This document shows positions 17,409-26,861 of a stretch of DNA of 64,000 bases, one piece after another. The notes beneath the pieces were generated by a model. It ran no database searches. It was not told the DNA's origin and saw nothing but the letters and a program-made list of their open reading frames with translations. The translations under genes and the position numbers were made by a program. The stretch is from Blautia coccoides. Its GTDB lineage: Bacteria; Bacillota; Clostridia; Lachnospirales; Lachnospiraceae. The first letter of the stretch is position 1; each line of letters begins with the position of its first letter. The stretch is taken from positions 2,700,501-2,764,500 of the forward strand of contig NZ_CP136422.1 of assembly GCF_034355335.1 (NCBI RefSeq), in the 5' to 3' direction.

Positions 17409-19718
17409 ATGGAGAAAAGTAAAGAGGCAACACTTCAGGATGATGAAATAGCGAAGATAAAAAAGGCAGATGCAAGTGTGAAGACAATGGAAGATTTTAC
17501 GAGCCCTTCTGTTTTGTACGAAGAGCTTATTTCCAGTGTGCAGAAGTACCATCCCTCCACCGATATTTCCATGATCGAGAAGGCTTACCGGATCGCCAGA
17601 GATGCCCATGAAGGGCAGGTGCGCAAGTCCGGCGAGCCTTATATCATTCATCCCCTCTGTGTGGGGATCATCCTGGCGGATCTGGAGCTTGACAAGGAGA
17701 CCATTGTGGCCGGCCTGCTCCACGACGTGGTGGAGGACACAGTCATGACCACCGAGGAGATCACCCAGGAGTTTGGGGCAGAGGTTGCCCTGTTAGTGGA
17801 CGGCGTCACAAAACTGGGACAATTAAATTACTCCGCCGACAAGGTGGAGGTACAGGCAGAGAACTTAAGAAAAATGTTCCTTGCCATGGCCAAGGATATC
17901 CGGGTGATCCTGATCAAGCTTGCGGACCGGCTGCACAATATGAGGACGCTGAAATACATGCCTCCCCACAAGCAGAAGGAGAAAGCAAGGGAGACCATGG
18001 ATATCTATGCGCCCATAGCCCAGAGGCTGGGTATATCCAAAGTGAAAATAGAGCTGGATGATCTGTCTTTAAAATATCTGGAGCCGGAAGTCTATTACGA
18101 TCTGGTAGAGAAGATCAACCTGCGGAAAAGTGAGCGGGAAGCTTTTGTGAGCGGTATCGTAAACGGCGTCCGGGAGCAGATTGAAAATGCAGGCATCCAT
18201 GCCCAGATTGACGGCCGAGTGAAGCATTTTTTCAGTATTTACAAGAAAATGGTGAACCAGGACAAAACCCTGGATCAGATCTACGATCTGTTCGCAGTCC
18301 GTATTATCGTGGATACGGTAAAGGACTGTTACGCGTCCCTGGGAATTATCCATGAGATGTATAAGCCCATTCCAGGCAGGTTCAAGGATTACATTGCCAT
18401 GCCAAAGCCCAATATGTACCAGTCACTGCATACCACTTTGATCGGACCGAACGGACAGCCCTTTGAGATCCAGATCCGTACTTTTGAGATGCACCGCACC
18501 GCGGAGTACGGTATTGCGGCCCACTGGAAATATAAAGAGGCATCAGGCAGCAGCAAGGCCAATGTGACACAGCAGGAAGAAGAGAAGATGAGCTGGCTGC
18601 GGCAGATACTGGAGTGGCAGCGGGACATGTCCGACAACAAGGAGTTTTTAAGCCTTTTGAAAAGCGACCTGGATCTGTTTTCCGAAAGCGTGTACTGTTT
18701 TACACCGGCGGGGGATGTGAAGACACTTCCAAACGGTTCCACCCCTATTGATTTTGCCTATAATGTACATAGTGCAGTTGGCAACAAAATGGTGGGTGCC
18801 AGAGTGAACGGCAAGCTGGTTCCCATTGACTATGTGATCAAGAACGGGGACAGGATCGAGATCATCACCTCCCAGAACTCCAAAGGCCCCAGCCGTGACT
18901 GGCTCAAGGTGGTGAAGAGCACTCAGGCTAAGAATAAGATAAACCAATGGTTCAAGCAGGAGTTAAAAGAGGACAATATTTTAAAGGGCAAAGATATGCT
19001 CACCCAGTACGCAAAATTAAAAGGCATCGGGCTGGGGAATCTGACAAAACCCAAATATCTGGAATCCGTCATGAAGAAATATGGGTTCCGTGACTGGGAT
19101 TCCGTACTTGCGGCTGTGGGACACGGCGGACTGAAAGAAGGCCAGGTCATCAACAAGCTCCTGGAGATCTACACCAAGGACCATAAGAGTGAACTGACAG
19201 ACGAGAAGGTTCTGGAAGCTGCGGAGGAGAGCCGGGAGAAACTCCACATCCACAAGAGCAAGAGCGGCATTGTGGTAAAGGGGATCCATGATGTATCTGT
19301 ACGTTTTTCCAGATGCTGCAACCCTATTCCCGGAGATGAGATCGTGGGTTATGTGACGAGAGGCCGTGGTGTCACCATTCACCGCACGGATTGCATCAAT
19401 ATCATCAACATGTCCTTAGAAGACAGAGAACGGCTGATCGATGCGGAGTGGCAGGCTGAGAGCGCGGGAGACGGAGAGCAGTACACAGCGGAGATCAATG
19501 TGTATGCCAATAACCGCACAGGCCTTCTGGTTGACATTTCCAAAATCTTCACGGAGAGGAAAATAGATATCACGTCCATGAATACCAGAACCAGCAAACA
19601 GGGGCGTGCCACCATAAACATTGCCTTTGATATTAAGAGCAAGGAAGAACTGGGCAGCCTGGTGGAAAAAATCAGACAGGTAGAGAGCGTCCTTGATATC
19701 GGACGTACTACAGGCTAA
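17409..19718 (+). CDS. relA: Bifunctional (p)ppGpp synthetase/hydrolase (RSH)
   Basis: A 769-residue long RSH protein. Domains in order: HD hydrolase (about residues 50-200, with H105-D106 in LLHDVVEDT), synthetase (about 250-370, with GRFKDYIAMPKPNMYQSLHT), TGS (about 420-480), helical and zinc-finger-like region (CCNPIPGDEIVGY) and ACT (about 695-769). Both hydrolase and synthetase motifs are intact, so it likely makes and degrades the alarmone on amino-acid stress through ribosome contact. The ribosome site (AGGTGAT) is weak. Cotranscription with apt is probable. Confidence 0.95.
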   Translation: MEKSKEATLQDDEIAKIKKADASVKTMEDFTSPSVLYEELISSVQKYHPSTDISMIEKAYRIARDAHEGQVRKSGEPYIIHPLCVGIILADLELDKETIVAGLLHDVVEDTVMTTEEITQEFGAEVALLVDGVTKLGQLNYSADKVEVQAENLRKMFLAMAKDIRVILIKLADRLHNMRTLKYMPPHKQKEKARETMDIYAPIAQRLGISKVKIELDDLSLKYLEPEVYYDLVEKINLRKSEREAFVSGIVNGVREQIENAGIHAQIDGRVKHFFSIYKKMVNQDKTLDQIYDLFAVRIIVDTVKDCYASLGIIHEMYKPIPGRFKDYIAMPKPNMYQSLHTTLIGPNGQPFEIQIRTFEMHRTAEYGIAAHWKYKEASGSSKANVTQQEEEKMSWLRQILEWQRDMSDNKEFLSLLKSDLDLFSESVYCFTPAGDVKTLPNGSTPIDFAYNVHSAVGNKMVGARVNGKLVPIDYVIKNGDRIEIITSQNSKGPSRDWLKVVKSTQAKNKINQWFKQELKEDNILKGKDMLTQYAKLKGIGLGNLTKPKYLESVMKKYGFRDWDSVLAAVGHGGLKEGQVINKLLEIYTKDHKSELTDEKVLEAAEESREKLHIHKSKSGIVVKGIHDVSVRFSRCCNPIPGDEIVGYVTRGRGVTIHRTDCINIINMSLEDRERLIDAEWQAESAGDGEQYTAEINVYANNRTGLLVDISKIFTERKIDITSMNTRTSKQGRATINIAFDIKSKEELGSLVEKIRQVESVLDIGRTTG

Positions 19719-19731
19719 GGAGTCAATATAT

Positions 19732-20364
19732 ATGAAGAATCTGAATCTGAGAGGGATCGTGGTTGGTCCGGTCATGACCAACTGCTATTTCCTTAAAAAT
19801 ACACAGAGCGGGGAGATCCTGGTGGTCGACCCCGCGGCTGAGGCGGAGCGTATCTGCCGCACTGTTGAGAGAATCGAGGGAAAACCGGCAGGGATACTTC
19901 TGACACACGGACATTATGACCATATTATGGCAGTGGGTGAACTAAAGGAGAAGTGGCAGGTGCCTGTCTATGCGGCGAAAGCGGAGGAGGATATGCTCAC
20001 GGACCCGCAGATGAACCTGTCTGCGTCCTGGGAAGGGCTTGATTATACGGTGAAAGCGGACTGTCTGCTGGAGGATGGAGAGATTTTTGAACTGGCAGGA
20101 TTTCAGATCAAAATGTACCTGACTCCGGGACACACGGAAGGCTCCTGCTGTTATTATATTGAGGACGAAGGTGTACTCATGAGCGGGGACACCATTTTCT
20201 GTGAAAACTGCGGCAGATGTGATCTGCCCGGAGGCAATTTTGCAAAAATGCAGGAGAGCCTGGATAAGATCATTAACCATTTACCTGAGGATGTGAAGAT
20301 TTACCCCGGACACGGGGAGGAGACCAGCATCCATCATGAGCGATCATATAATCCCTATCTATAA
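19732..20364 (+). CDS. Metallo-beta-lactamase-fold hydrolase (glyoxalase II-like)
   Basis: A 210-residue protein with the metal motif H59-G-H61-Y-D63-H64, then TPGHTEGS and SGDTIF, with the last histidine in YPGHGEETS. The fold and ligands fit thiolester hydrolases of the YcbL/glyoxalase II type; the substrate is unknown. It starts 14 bases after rel, with AAGGAG overlapping the rel stop, and sits between rel and hemZ in the conserved clostridial order. Confidence 0.9.
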   Translation: MKNLNLRGIVVGPVMTNCYFLKNTQSGEILVVDPAAEAERICRTVERIEGKPAGILLTHGHYDHIMAVGELKEKWQVPVYAAKAEEDMLTDPQMNLSASWEGLDYTVKADCLLEDGEIFELAGFQIKMYLTPGHTEGSCCYYIEDEGVLMSGDTIFCENCGRCDLPGGNFAKMQESLDKIINHLPEDVKIYPGHGEETSIHHERSYNPYL

Positions 20365-20388
20365 AAAATCCAGGAAAGAGGAGTCTAT

Positions 20389-21903
20389 ATGATTGGCATT
20401 TCATTTAATAAAAGAGAGTTTGAATATGATGCCTACACCCTTGTCAAGGCTTTCTATCCTCAGGAAGAAGTGGAGAATTTCTATGAGGAAGACGTTGAGG
20501 AGAAGAAGGGATATGACCTGTTGGTGAGAATCACCTACGGGGAGGATAAGACCCACCTCTCTTTGGAGAGGGATGGAGAAATTATATTCGGAGAAGCGGC
20601 CCGCTTTGAAAAAGGGCAGGAAAGAAAAGAGAGAAAAAACATACTGAAACAGATCCTTTACAGAGGCCTTGTGCAGGAGACAGGCATTACCCTTCCCTGG
20701 GGGAATCTGACGGGCATACGCCCTACCAAGATCGCCATGGGGCTGATTGAGTCAGGGATGAGCAATGCGGAGGCCGCGGACTATATGCGCCGTACCTATT
20801 ATACCAGCAATGCAAAGACTGCGCTGGCGGTCACCATAGCCAACCGGGAACGGGATCTGTTAAAAGATATCGATTATCAGAATGGTTACAGCCTGTATGT
20901 GGGAATTCCCTTCTGCCCCAGTATCTGTCTGTATTGTTCTTTCAGCTCATCTCCTTTAGCGAGATGGAGAGACAAAGTAGATGAATACCTGGACGCGCTC
21001 TGCAGGGAACTGACTTACATTGGAGAGACCATGAAAGTGCGTACCCTTGACACCATATACATCGGCGGAGGAACACCCACCACATTGGAGCCGGAGCAGT
21101 TAGACAGACTGCTGACCCATATTGAAGCGTGCTTTCCCGTGGAGCAGGTGAAGGAATACACCGTAGAAGCCGGAAGACCGGACAGTATCACAAGAGAGAA
21201 GCTCATGGCCATCAAAAGGCATCCGGTGACAAGGATCTCCGTGAACCCTCAGACCATGAACCAGAAGACACTGGATCTGATCGGTCGGAAACATACGGTG
21301 GAAGACACAAAGCGCGCTTTTTTCCTGGCAAGGGAATGCGGCTTTGACAATATCAACATGGATCTCATCGTGGGTCTGCCCGGGGAATGTGCGCAGGATG
21401 TAAAGCACACTCTGGAGGAGATAAAGGCTCTGGACCCGGACAGCCTGACCGTACATTCACTGGCAGTAAAAAGAGCGACCAGGCTTCATCTGTTCAAGGA
21501 ACAGTACGAAGAGATGACCTTTGAAAACAATCAGGAAATCATGGATATGTGTATGGAGTATGCACGGCAGAGCGGTATGGGACCATATTATCTGTACAGA
21601 CAGAAGAATATGTCAGGCAACCTGGAGAATGTGGGATACGCAAAGCCGGGCAAAGCAGGCATCTATAATATTCTGATCATGGAAGAGAAGCAGTCCATCT
21701 TGGCAGCAGGGGCTGGAGCCTCCACCAAGTTTGTATTTCAAAACGGCGAGCGTATAGAGCGCGCTGAAAATGTAAAAGATGTGACAAATTATATCACCAG
21801 AACAGATGAAATGATGGACAGAAAACGGATTGGGCTGGAAACGTATCTGAATATAAAGAGCGGGGACTGCGGAAATGGCAAACACACAGAAGCATCTGAT
21901 TAG
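20389..21903 (+). CDS. hemZ: Radical SAM coproporphyrinogen oxidase-like protein HemZ
   Basis: A 504-residue protein of the HemZ group. It has an N-terminal accessory domain of about 160 residues, then the radical SAM motif C176-x3-C180-x2-C183 (PFCPSICLYCSF), IYIGGGTPTTLEPEQL and EAGRPDSIT, as in HemN-type enzymes. HemZ is named for oxygen-independent coproporphyrinogen decarboxylation, but many anaerobes with hemZ lack haem biosynthesis, so the real reaction here is uncertain. AAAGAGGAG precedes the start. Its 3' end overlaps the next gene by 29 bases. Confidence 0.9.
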   Translation: MIGISFNKREFEYDAYTLVKAFYPQEEVENFYEEDVEEKKGYDLLVRITYGEDKTHLSLERDGEIIFGEAARFEKGQERKERKNILKQILYRGLVQETGITLPWGNLTGIRPTKIAMGLIESGMSNAEAADYMRRTYYTSNAKTALAVTIANRERDLLKDIDYQNGYSLYVGIPFCPSICLYCSFSSSPLARWRDKVDEYLDALCRELTYIGETMKVRTLDTIYIGGGTPTTLEPEQLDRLLTHIEACFPVEQVKEYTVEAGRPDSITREKLMAIKRHPVTRISVNPQTMNQKTLDLIGRKHTVEDTKRAFFLARECGFDNINMDLIVGLPGECAQDVKHTLEEIKALDPDSLTVHSLAVKRATRLHLFKEQYEEMTFENNQEIMDMCMEYARQSGMGPYYLYRQKNMSGNLENVGYAKPGKAGIYNILIMEEKQSILAAGAGASTKFVFQNGERIERAENVKDVTNYITRTDEMMDRKRIGLETYLNIKSGDCGNGKHTEASD

Positions 21904-22423
21904 CTTCAATCTGGAAAAAGAAATTGAGCATGGTATCCAGGTGAGCAACCTGGCCTTCCGTGTGGGAAAACAGATGGGGCTTTCCGGGGAAACCTGTCAT
22001 GAACTGGCAGTAGCCGGAGTGCTGCACGATATAGGGAAGCTGCGGCTTTACAACTACATTGCCGGGGAGGAGAATCCCATGGTGGTGGAGGAGATGAGGT
22101 ATGTAAGGCGCCACCCGGAACTGGGATATGAGAGCCTGAAGGACAGGGGATATTCTGCGTTTGTTCTGGAGAGCATCTACTATCATCATGAAAATTACGA
22201 TGGAAGCGGGTATCCGGAGAACCTGGCAGGGGAAAAGATTCCCTTAGGAGCCAGGATCCTGAGGATCTGTGATGTATATGCAGCGCTCACCTCCAAAAGA
22301 GCTTACCGTGACGCGTTTTCCGGCGAGACTGCTGTAAAGATGGTGATCGATGAAGTCAAGAATTTTGATATGCAGGTATTTCTTGCGTTTCAAAGAGCAA
22401 TACATGAAGAGGACGAACTGTGA
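21875..22423 (+). CDS. Standalone HD-GYP-like phosphohydrolase
   Basis: A 182-residue protein consisting of little more than an HD domain. It has VLHDIGKLRLYNYI (HD pair with HDxGK), a second histidine cluster YYHHENYDGSGYP with the GYP signature, and RILRICDVYAALTSKRAYR. These features match HD-GYP domains that hydrolyse cyclic di-GMP. There is no receiver or sensor domain. The start overlaps hemZ by 29 bases, so translation may be coupled. Activity on c-di-GMP is inference from the motif. Confidence 0.85.
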   Translation: MANTQKHLISFNLEKEIEHGIQVSNLAFRVGKQMGLSGETCHELAVAGVLHDIGKLRLYNYIAGEENPMVVEEMRYVRRHPELGYESLKDRGYSAFVLESIYYHHENYDGSGYPENLAGEKIPLGARILRICDVYAALTSKRAYRDAFSGETAVKMVIDEVKNFDMQVFLAFQRAIHEEDEL

Positions 22424-22469
22424 AGGAACCAAACAGTTACGAAATGATTAGAGAAGAGGAGAGAAAATT

Positions 22470-23717
22470 ATGCAGTTAAAGAAAAAACCAGTTACAGGAA
22501 TGAAAGATATTCTGCCGAGAGAGATGGAGATCCGTGATTATGTCATTGGACTCATCAAGGAGACCTACAAAGAGTTTGGATTTACATCCATGGAAACTCC
22601 CTGTGTGGAGCATATTGAGAACCTGACCAGCAAGCAGGGCGGTGACAATGAAAAACTGATTTTCCGTATTCTGAAAAGAGGGGAAAAGCTGAGGCTCGAT
22701 GAGGCAAAAGAGGAGAATGATCTGGTTGACAGCGGCCTGCGCTATGATCTGACGGTTCCCCTCAGCCGTTTTTACTCCAACAATGCCAATGAACTTCCGT
22801 CTCCTTTCAAGGCTCTGCAGATGGGCAATGTATTCCGTGCAGATAGACCGCAGAGAGGACGTTTCCGTCAGTTTATGCAGTGTGATATTGATATTTTAGG
22901 AGACCCTACTAACCTGGCGGAGATAGATGTTATCCTGGCAACCTCCACACTGGTTGGCAAGCTGGAATTTGAGAGCTTTGCGATCCGTATCAATGACCGC
23001 CGTTTCTTAAAAGCCATGGCTGCTTACAGCGGATTCCCGGAAGAGTCTTATGACCAGGTATTCATCATCCTGGATAAAATGGACAAGATCGGCAAGGAAG
23101 GTGTGGCTGCGGAACTGGAGGAATCAGGATTCCCCAAAGAGGGCATTGACAAATATATTGCTTTATTTGATGCCATTGGAGAAGGCATTGACGGTGTGAA
23201 TTACTGTAAAGAGAAGCTGGAAGGCTTCCTGGATCCGGATGTGGCAGACAATATGTCCACTATTATTGAGAGCGTGACAGAGGCTAAGACAGCCAACTTC
23301 AGGATCGTATTCGACCCCACACTGGTGCGCGGTATGTCCTATTACACAGGACCGATTTTTGAGATCTGCATCGACGGCTTTGCCGGCAGCGTAGGCGGCG
23401 GCGGACGTTATGATGAAATGATCGGCAAATTTACAGGAACCCCGACTCCGGCAACCGGATTTTCTATTGGTTTTGAGCGTATTGTAATGCTGCTCATGGA
23501 GAGAGGATTCCAGGTTCCGGGCAGCATGGATAAGAAAGCATATCTGCTGGATAAGAAGCTGAGTTCTGAAAAGCTGATCGAGATTGTGAAGAAAGCCGGA
23601 GAAGAGAGAAAATCCGGTAAGAATGTAAATATTGTATACATGAAGAAGAACAAAAAATTCCAGAAAGAACAGCTCATGGCAGAGGGATATGAAATCATCG
23701 AAGAGGTATACAACTAG
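22470..23717 (+). CDS. hisS: Histidyl-tRNA synthetase
   Basis: A 415-residue class II synthetase charging tRNA-His. Motif 2 region reads FRADRPQRGRFRQFMQCD, the histidine motif region is LVRGMSYYTGPIFEI, and motif 3 is GFSIGFERIVM, with GGGGRYDEMIG. GGAGAG lies 7-10 bases upstream. No T-box leader is seen in the short gap from the HD gene. It is 22 bases upstream of aspS, the usual partner. Confidence 0.96.
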   Translation: MQLKKKPVTGMKDILPREMEIRDYVIGLIKETYKEFGFTSMETPCVEHIENLTSKQGGDNEKLIFRILKRGEKLRLDEAKEENDLVDSGLRYDLTVPLSRFYSNNANELPSPFKALQMGNVFRADRPQRGRFRQFMQCDIDILGDPTNLAEIDVILATSTLVGKLEFESFAIRINDRRFLKAMAAYSGFPEESYDQVFIILDKMDKIGKEGVAAELEESGFPKEGIDKYIALFDAIGEGIDGVNYCKEKLEGFLDPDVADNMSTIIESVTEAKTANFRIVFDPTLVRGMSYYTGPIFEICIDGFAGSVGGGGRYDEMIGKFTGTPTPATGFSIGFERIVMLLMERGFQVPGSMDKKAYLLDKKLSSEKLIEIVKKAGEERKSGKNVNIVYMKKNKKFQKEQLMAEGYEIIEEVYN

Positions 23718-23739
23718 GAAGTGAAGGAGAACTGACACA

Positions 23740-25536
23740 ATGGCAGAATCAATGAACGGGTTAAAGAGAACCCATAGATGTACGGAAGTGACAAAAGCAG
23801 AGATCGGAAGCACGGTAACCCTTATGGGCTGGGTGCAGAAGAGCCGCAACAAAGGCGGTATTGTCTTCGTGGATTTGCGTGACCGTTCCGGTATCATGCA
23901 GATCATCTTTGAAAACGGCGATATCGACGAGGAAGGCTTTGAGAAGGCCGGAAGACTGAGAAGTGAATTTGTTATCGCTGTGACAGGCCGCGTGGAGGCA
24001 CGTTCCGGTGCGGTGAACGAAAATCTTAAAACAGGTGAGATAGAAGTGCGCGCCAATGCTCTGCGTATCCTTTCTGAGTCTGAGACACCTCCCTTCCCCA
24101 TTGAGGAGAACAGCAAGACGAGAGAGGAAGTGCGCTTAAAATACCGTTATCTGGATCTGAGGAGACCGGACCTGCAGAGGAACCTGATCCTTCGCTCCCA
24201 GGTGGCTGTACTGGTCCGCCAGTTCCTGGCAAATGAAGGCTTTTTGGAGATTGAGACACCAATCTTGAACAAGAGTACCCCGGAGGGGGCAAGAGATTAT
24301 CTGGTTCCCAGCCGTGTACATCCCGGAAGTTTTTATGCGCTGCCCCAGTCACCGCAGATATTTAAACAGCTTCTTATGTGTTCCGGGTATGACAGATATT
24401 TCCAGATCGCAAAATGTTTCCGCGATGAGGATCTGCGTGCGGACCGTCAGCCGGAGTTCACCCAGATCGATATGGAGCTTTCCTTTGTGGATGTAGATGA
24501 TGTCATTGATGTAAATGAGCGTATGCTGGCATTTCTGTTTAAAGAGGTTCTGGGTGTGGAAGTGCAGCTTCCGATCCAGAGAATGACTTGGACTGAGGCC
24601 ATGAACCGTTTTGGTTCCGACAAACCGGATCTGCGTTTCGGCATGGAGCTTACCGATGTGTCAGAAGTGGTAAAAGGCTGTGAATTTGCAGTGTTTAAGA
24701 ATGCTTTGGAGGCAGGAGGCAGTGTCCGTGGTATCAATGCCAAGGGACAGGGCAGTATGCCGAGAAAGAAAATTGATAAGCTGGTGGAGTTCGCCAAGGG
24801 TTACGGCGCTAAAGGCCTGGCATATATTGCCATCCAAGAGGACGGCAGTGTAAAATCTTCCTTTGCAAAATTTATGCAGGAGGAGGAAATGAAGGCTCTC
24901 ATAGAAGCTATGCAGGGTGAAGCCGGTGACCTGCTTCTCTTTGCGGCTGACAAGACCAAGCTTGTATGGGATGTACTGGGAGCTTTGCGTCTTGAACTGG
25001 CACGCCAGATGGAGCTGTTCGACAAAGATGAGTATCGTTTTGTATGGATCACAGAGTTCCCGCTTCTGGAGTGGTCAGAGGAAGAGGAACGTTTCACAGC
25101 TATGCACCATCCGTTTACCATGCCTTTTGAGGAGGACATTCCTCTTTTGGATACAGATCCGGGTGCAGTCCGCGCCAAAGCCTATGATATTGTACTCAAC
25201 GGCAACGAGATCGGAGGCGGCAGTGTGAGGATCCATCAGAACGATGTACAGGAAAAAATGTTTGAGGCTCTGGGATTTGAAAAAGAACAGGCGTACAAGC
25301 AGTTTGGTTTCCTTCTGGATGCCTTTAAATACGGAGTTCCGCCCCATGCAGGACTGGCTTACGGTCTGGACCGTATGGTCATGCTCATGGCAAAAGAGGA
25401 ATCCATCCGCGAGGTGATCGCGTTCCCGAAGGTGAAGGACGCTTCCTGTCTGATGTCAGAAGCACCCAACCAGGTTGATGAAAAACAACTGGATGAACTG
25501 GGAATTGCACTGAAGGTGCAGGAGGATGAGCAGTAA
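23740..25536 (+). CDS. aspS: Aspartyl-tRNA synthetase
   Basis: A 598-residue bacterial-type class II synthetase: N-terminal OB-fold anticodon domain (about 1-110, with GWVQKSRNKGGIVFVDLRD), catalytic core with motif 2 FQIAKCFRDEDLRADRQPEF, an inserted GAD domain (about 290-420), and motif 3 GLAYGLDRMVML. It charges tRNA-Asp. The AAGGAG site lies upstream of 23740. It is the last gene of the forward run; a strong convergent terminator follows. Confidence 0.96.
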   Translation: MAESMNGLKRTHRCTEVTKAEIGSTVTLMGWVQKSRNKGGIVFVDLRDRSGIMQIIFENGDIDEEGFEKAGRLRSEFVIAVTGRVEARSGAVNENLKTGEIEVRANALRILSESETPPFPIEENSKTREEVRLKYRYLDLRRPDLQRNLILRSQVAVLVRQFLANEGFLEIETPILNKSTPEGARDYLVPSRVHPGSFYALPQSPQIFKQLLMCSGYDRYFQIAKCFRDEDLRADRQPEFTQIDMELSFVDVDDVIDVNERMLAFLFKEVLGVEVQLPIQRMTWTEAMNRFGSDKPDLRFGMELTDVSEVVKGCEFAVFKNALEAGGSVRGINAKGQGSMPRKKIDKLVEFAKGYGAKGLAYIAIQEDGSVKSSFAKFMQEEEMKALIEAMQGEAGDLLLFAADKTKLVWDVLGALRLELARQMELFDKDEYRFVWITEFPLLEWSEEEERFTAMHHPFTMPFEEDIPLLDTDPGAVRAKAYDIVLNGNEIGGGSVRIHQNDVQEKMFEALGFEKEQAYKQFGFLLDAFKYGVPPHAGLAYGLDRMVMLMAKEESIREVIAFPKVKDASCLMSEAPNQVDEKQLDELGIALKVQEDEQ

Positions 25537-25602
25537 AAGAGCTGGCTGTTGTCTTGCTGCCAACAAATGAATAAAAATTTCATCCTGATTTTCATATGAA
25601 AA

Positions 25603-25636
25603 ATGCCCGATCTTTGGTAAAACAAAGACCGGGCAT
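25603..25636. terminator. Bidirectional terminator between aspS and the lipoprotein gene
   Basis: ATGCCCGATCTTTG (25603-25616) pairs with CAAAGACCGGGCAT (25623-25636), one mismatch, flanked by A-rich and T-rich runs. Confidence 0.85.
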
Positions 25637-25643
25637 CTGTTTT

Positions 25644-26765
25644 CTATTCTACATCTTCTGACACATCCGCCAGAGCGCTGTCCACACCTCCCAGTATGGC
25701 CAATGCAACATTTTCATCCATCTGCATTTTCCAGCTTGTTCCGTCATTTACAAGGGCGATGTCCACCTCTCGGGTGGTGGAGGCATTGTTCTTTTCTATG
25801 CTTTCCAGGAGAAGCTGCCGTTCTTTCTCGCGGCGTCCTTCTGCGCCGCCTGCCATGGCCTGGGAAGTCTGCAGCCACCCGGATAGCTGTTCCTGGTAGG
25901 ATGACACAATGCTTTTAAAATCACTGCTGGTTATCTGAACCTTCACCAGAGCATTGCGTTCATTATTTTTGGAATCCAGGATCTTAAAATCAAAGCAGGC
26001 ATGGATCTGTTCCGCCATTGCGTGTGCAATAGAGCTGCTGTAAGTATCATCTGTATCCAGAAGGCTGTCCAGAGACAGATAGATGTTGAGCTGTTCCGTA
26101 TCAAATTCTTTGATGGTATTAAAATGTATTTTGACTACTTCCTGGGGCGGCAGCAGATCAGAATCTGCCATATAAGTGAGAAAACCACCGGTTATTTGAT
26201 TGTCCAGGTCTTCACTGCGGACGAGCGTCCAGGTGTCGTCTTTTTGCTTTAGTTTCAGGTCAAAGGTGGTATCCACCAGTTTATACTTATTTTTTTTCAG
26301 TGTCTCTCCAAGGAGCAGGTAAGAGTCCTTCAGCGAAAATTCTACCTGACTGGGATTGGCGTCACAGGTGATCCGTTTTTTCAGAGCGGCGGCTGTGTAA
26401 TCCTCAGCAAGGGCATGAGCATCCAGATTGGTAACCGTGACAGTGGCGCTGGCTTTTGTGTCCTTGATTTTGACATTATCTACGGTGTAAGAAAAATCCT
26501 TAAAATACCGTGTAAAGATTTGGGCAATGTCAGGATCTACGCTGCCCTCTCCATTGTCCTTTTCAGATGTACCCTTGTCAGGGAAAAGCTCACGGATGGA
26601 CAGGTATTTTTCAATGGTCTTTTTATCAGGGTTTTTTAGCTGGTCAAGTTCCGCTGAAACTGTCTGCTTTACTGCGCGCTCCTCTTTGCTGACGCATCCT
26701 GTGAGCAGCAGAGCAGAAGTCATAAAAACCGCGGCGTACAACCATTTCTTTTGTCGAATCTTCAT
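25644..26765 (-). CDS. Uncharacterised lipoprotein
   Basis: A 373-residue protein with a lipoprotein signal peptide: positive N-terminus, hydrophobic core and lipobox LLLTGC with the lipid-bearing Cys at residue 24. The mature part is acidic and lysine-rich with several predicted helices and alternating beta segments, resembling the DUF4878/DUF5105 type of export-associated lipoproteins, but no specific match can be claimed. It is outside the cell membrane face. No partner gene is adjacent on the same strand; aspS converges on it and the LacI-kinase gene ends 96 bases upstream of its start. Confidence 0.75.
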   Translation of the reverse strand: MKIRQKKWLYAAVFMTSALLLTGCVSKEERAVKQTVSAELDQLKNPDKKTIEKYLSIRELFPDKGTSEKDNGEGSVDPDIAQIFTRYFKDFSYTVDNVKIKDTKASATVTVTNLDAHALAEDYTAAALKKRITCDANPSQVEFSLKDSYLLLGETLKKNKYKLVDTTFDLKLKQKDDTWTLVRSEDLDNQITGGFLTYMADSDLLPPQEVVKIHFNTIKEFDTEQLNIYLSLDSLLDTDDTYSSSIAHAMAEQIHACFDFKILDSKNNERNALVKVQITSSDFKSIVSSYQEQLSGWLQTSQAMAGGAEGRREKERQLLLESIEKNNASTTREVDIALVNDGTSWKMQMDENVALAILGGVDSALADVSEDVE

Positions 26766-26861
26766 GTGTCATCTCCTGTTTGCGGAAGTTACCGTATTTG
26801 TTTAGTTTACCAGAAATGACGGAAAAGTCAACTTTTCCTTTCTATCTGCTGAAGGATACTG

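Noticed and set aside
22424..22469. T-box riboswitch before hisS
   Set aside because: The gap is 46 bases and lacks the AGGGTGG core and antiterminator.
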